DNA of 64,000 nucleotides, taken from contig NZ_KB898355.1 in assembly GCF_000377565.1 (NCBI RefSeq), positions 434,001 through 498,000 on the forward strand, given 5' to 3'. Positions 61,803 through 64,000 of the stretch are shown piece by piece. Both the position numbers and the translations under genes were made by a program. The notes beneath the pieces are model-generated. The model made no database searches. It saw only the letters and a program-made list of their open reading frames with translations, and had not been told where the DNA came from. Each line of letters opens with the position of its first letter. The first letter of the stretch is position 1. This stretch comes from Rhizobium sp. 2MFCol3.1. GTDB lineage: Bacteria > Pseudomonadota > Alphaproteobacteria > Rhizobiales > Rhizobiaceae.

Positions 61803-62987
61803 GTGCAAAACAAAAATCAGCGGCATTTTTCCACCGTTCGTAGCGGCGTGCTTGTAGCGGCTGTTTCGATATTCATGTCCTCCGCGGCAATGGCCCAGCA
61901 GGCCGCAGCCCCACCGCCCCCATCCGTCACAACCGTCAATGTTTCCGCGAGCTCGGTCCCGCTCAGCTATGAATACGCCGCTCGTGTCTCGGCGTTTCGC
62001 CAGACGGAAGTGCGCGCCCGCGTCAGCGGCATCCTGTTGAAGCGCAATTTCGTCGAAGGCGCCCAGGTCAAGGCCGGCGACGTGCTGTTTCTCCTCGATC
62101 CCGCACCCTATGAAGCCGCGCTGATGCAGGCTCAGGCAGGGCTCAAGCAGGCACAGGCACAGCTCAGCCAGGGTATCCGCGAAGAAAAGCGCAACATCAG
62201 CCTCTTCGACCAGAAGGTCGGCAGCCAGAAAAGCCGCGACGATGCGGTTTCTGCGCGCGAACTTGCCGAAGCAGCCGTCGCTTCCGCCGAAGCGCAGGTC
62301 AAGACCGCCGAGCTCAATCTCGGCTACACCAAGGTAACCGCTCCGATCAGCGGCATCACCAGCCTCGAGCAAATGTCCGAAGGCAGCCTGATCAGCACCG
62401 ATTCAAGCTTGCTGACCAACATCACCCAGCTGGACCCCGTTTACGTCAACTTTTCATTCTCGGATTCCGAGGCGCGCGAAGTCCGCCATCTGATTGATTT
62501 GATGAAAGCGAAGGGCCAGGAGCAGAAGCTGCGCGTCAAGCTCACCTTCGGCGATGGTTCGACCTATGACCACGAAGGCGTCGTCGATTTCACCTCGGCG
62601 ACCGTCGACGTCAACACGGGCACCATCCAGGCCCGCGCGATCATCGACAATCCGGATCGTCAGCTCATCCCCGGCCAGTTCGTGCGCGCGACGGTGAGTG
62701 GTGTGACCGCAGATGACGCGATCGTCATTCCAGAGGTGGCACTGCTGCAGGGGCCGCAGGGTCAGTTCGTCTACACCGTCGGCAAGGACGGTAAGGCGAA
62801 GATCAATGCGGTCACGCTTGGCCAGAAGGTCGGCGGCAACTGGATCGTCAATTCGGGCCTCGAGGCTGGCGACCAGCTGATCACCGAAGGCGTCATCAAG
62901 GTACGCCCGGGCTCGGCCGTCAACGCAACGGCTGAAGCGGCCGCGGCCGATGCCGGCAAGGGCACGAAAGAGACGGCGGCCAACTGA
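61803..62987 (+). CDS. RND efflux periplasmic adaptor (MFP, AcrA-like)
   Basis: A 394-residue membrane-fusion protein. It has an N-terminal signal ([16 protein letters not shown]), no lipobox Cys, and the usual layout: a barrel-sandwich lipoyl part ([31 protein letters not shown]), a helical hairpin rich in Gln/Ala between residues about 105 and 165, the second lipoyl half ([20 protein letters not shown]) and a beta-barrel part. It begins with GTG at 61803 behind a weak AAGG. Its TGA shares a base with the ATG of the pump gene. Substrates are unknown. Confidence 0.9.
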   Translation: MQNKNQRHFSTVRSGVLVAAVSIFMSSAAMAQQAAAPPPPSVTTVNVSASSVPLSYEYAARVSAFRQTEVRARVSGILLKRNFVEGAQVKAGDVLFLLDPAPYEAALMQAQAGLKQAQAQLSQGIREEKRNISLFDQKVGSQKSRDDAVSARELAEAAVASAEAQVKTAELNLGYTKVTAPISGITSLEQMSEGSLISTDSSLLTNITQLDPVYVNFSFSDSEAREVRHLIDLMKAKGQEQKLRVKLTFGDGSTYDHEGVVDFTSATVDVNTGTIQARAIIDNPDRQLIPGQFVRATVSGVTADDAIVIPEVALLQGPQGQFVYTVGKDGKAKINAVTLGQKVGGNWIVNSGLEAGDQLITEGVIKVRPGSAVNATAEAAAADAGKGTKETAAN

Positions 62988-64000
62988 TGGGTAACAGGTT
63001 CTTTATCGACCGTCCGGTCTTCGCGGCGGTCATTTCCATTGTCATCGTTCTGGCGGGCCTTTTGGCCCTGCGGGCGCTGCCGATCGCGCAGTATCCGGAA
63101 CTGGTGCCGCCTCAGGTCGTCGTGACCGCTAGCTATCCCGGCGCCAGCGCCGAGACGGTCGCACAGACGGTCGCGGCTCCGCTGGAACAGCAGATCAACG
63201 GCGTCGAAAACATGCTCTACATGCAATCGACGAACTCCAACAGCGGCACCATGCAGATCACGGTGACGTTCGCGCTTGGCACCGACCCGGACCAGGCCGC
63301 GATCAACGTCAACAACCGTGTTCAGCGTGCAACCTCCACCCTGCCGCAGGAAGTCACCCGTCAGGGTGTCGTTGTCGCCAAGCGCTCGAACTCCATTCTG
63401 GCGTTCGTGGCGATGTTCTCCAACAACACGCAGTATGACCGCGCCTATGTCGGCAACTATGCGCTTCTGAACGTCATCGACGATCTCAAGCGCCTTCCCG
63501 GCATCGGCGACGTCAATGTGTTGGGTGATATCGACTACTCAATGCGTGTCTGGCTGCGGCCCGACAAGATGGCCCAGTACGGCCTGACGCCGAGCGACGT
63601 GTCGACAGCCATCCAGGAGCAGAACTCCCAGTTTGCGGCAGGCCGTTTCGGCGATCAGCCGAGCGCAACCGGCCAGCCCTTCACCTACAGCGTCTCGACA
63701 CAGGGTCGTCTGACGGATCCAGAAGCGTTCGGAAACATCATCCTGCGCTCGACCAGCAACGCGGCGACGCTGCGGCTGAAGGATGTCGCGCGCATCGAGC
63801 TTGGCACCAAGAGCTACGCGGTGCAGAGCAGCCTCAATGGCACTCCGGCCGTTCCGATCGCGATCTACCTGCAGCCGGGCGCCAACGCGCTGAACACCAT
63901 GGAAGCGCTTTCGACGCGCTTGGCTGAGCTGAAGAAGTCGTTCCCTGATGGTATCGACTATCGTATCCCCTACGATACGACGAAGTTCATCCAGGTCTCG
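62987..64000 (+). CDS. RND efflux pump inner-membrane protein (AcrB-like), N-terminal part
   Basis: The first 338 codons of a HAE1-type RND pump; the rest lies beyond the window. The N-terminus [20 protein letters not shown] is the standard opening, followed by [40 protein letters not shown] and [12 protein letters not shown]. The porter domain starts as expected, with [19 protein letters not shown] and [21 protein letters not shown]. It pumps drugs or other hydrophobic compounds with the adaptor encoded upstream. The TGATG overlap shows coupling. No TetR-type regulator is seen next to it in the window. Confidence 0.93.
   Translation, partial: MGNRFFIDRPVFAAVISIVIVLAGLLALRALPIAQYPELVPPQVVVTASYPGASAETVAQTVAAPLEQQINGVENMLYMQSTNSNSGTMQITVTFALGTDPDQAAINVNNRVQRATSTLPQEVTRQGVVVAKRSNSILAFVAMFSNNTQYDRAYVGNYALLNVIDDLKRLPGIGDVNVLGDIDYSMRVWLRPDKMAQYGLTPSDVSTAIQEQNSQFAAGRFGDQPSATGQPFTYSVSTQGRLTDPEAFGNIILRSTSNAATLRLKDVARIELGTKSYAVQSSLNGTPAVPIAIYLQPGANALNTMEALSTRLAELKKSFPDGIDYRIPYDTTKFIQVS

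Overview
The window reads as chromosome or large replicon of an alphaproteobacterium of the Rhizobiales, most likely Rhizobiaceae (Rhizobium, Agrobacterium or Ensifer type). The grounds are high GC with strong GC3 bias, an fds-type NAD-dependent formate dehydrogenase, the bcsN-A-B-Z plus TPR cellulose operon, many ABC importers beside their own regulators, and the protein styles. I see no rRNA, tRNA, CRISPR array, prophage or insertion sequence. Both edges cut genes: an FAD/NAD(P)-binding protein on the left and an RND pump on the right.

1-14.5 kb: a MalT-like LuxR regulator faces a nine-gene plus-strand operon. It holds a peptide-type ABC importer (two permeases, a fused double ATPase, a binding protein), two hydantoinase/oxoprolinase A genes, two DUF917 (S-methyl-thiohydantoin desulfurase family) genes and an isoaspartyl peptidase/asparaginase. 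It looks like a dedicated uptake and ring-opening or amide-hydrolysis pathway whose substrate cannot be named from sequence. A 13-bp direct repeat with 21-bp period lies between the regulator and the operon.

14.5-21.5 kb (minus strand): a ribose-type sugar ABC importer, a PfkB sugar kinase, a GatZ-like protein and a LacI regulator, probably for tagatose or a related sugar/polyol. 21.8-28.3 kb (minus strand): fdsGBA-fdsD formate dehydrogenase without fdsC, a LysR gene upstream with a well-placed operator, and a REPIN-like double palindrome between fdsB and fdsA. 28.3-33.4 kb: small proteins, a TDT/SLAC1-type transporter, an arginase-fold protein lacking the usual first metal motif, and a fused ABC transporter.

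33.4-42.4 kb (minus strand): a complete kdp potassium system, kdpF-A-B-C-D-E, followed by a PtsN (EIIA-Ntr) paralogue. It also carries two unannotated small membrane ORFs, one before kdpF and one between kdpA and kdpB, and a KdpE-like T-rich box. Divergent to it an FMN riboswitch precedes ribB. 43.5-51.7 kb: an ArsR-type regulator, a cytoplasmic GH51 arabinofuranosidase, a CUT1 ABC importer with a coupled 48-codon leader ORF, a HAD phosphatase and a 55-codon small ORF. 51.8-61.2 kb (minus strand): cellulose synthesis, bcsN, bcsA, bcsB, bcsZ and a TPR protein. 61.8 kb to the end: an RND efflux adaptor and the start of its inner-membrane pump.

Most operons show overlapping stop/start codons (ATGA or TGATG), so translational coupling is common here.
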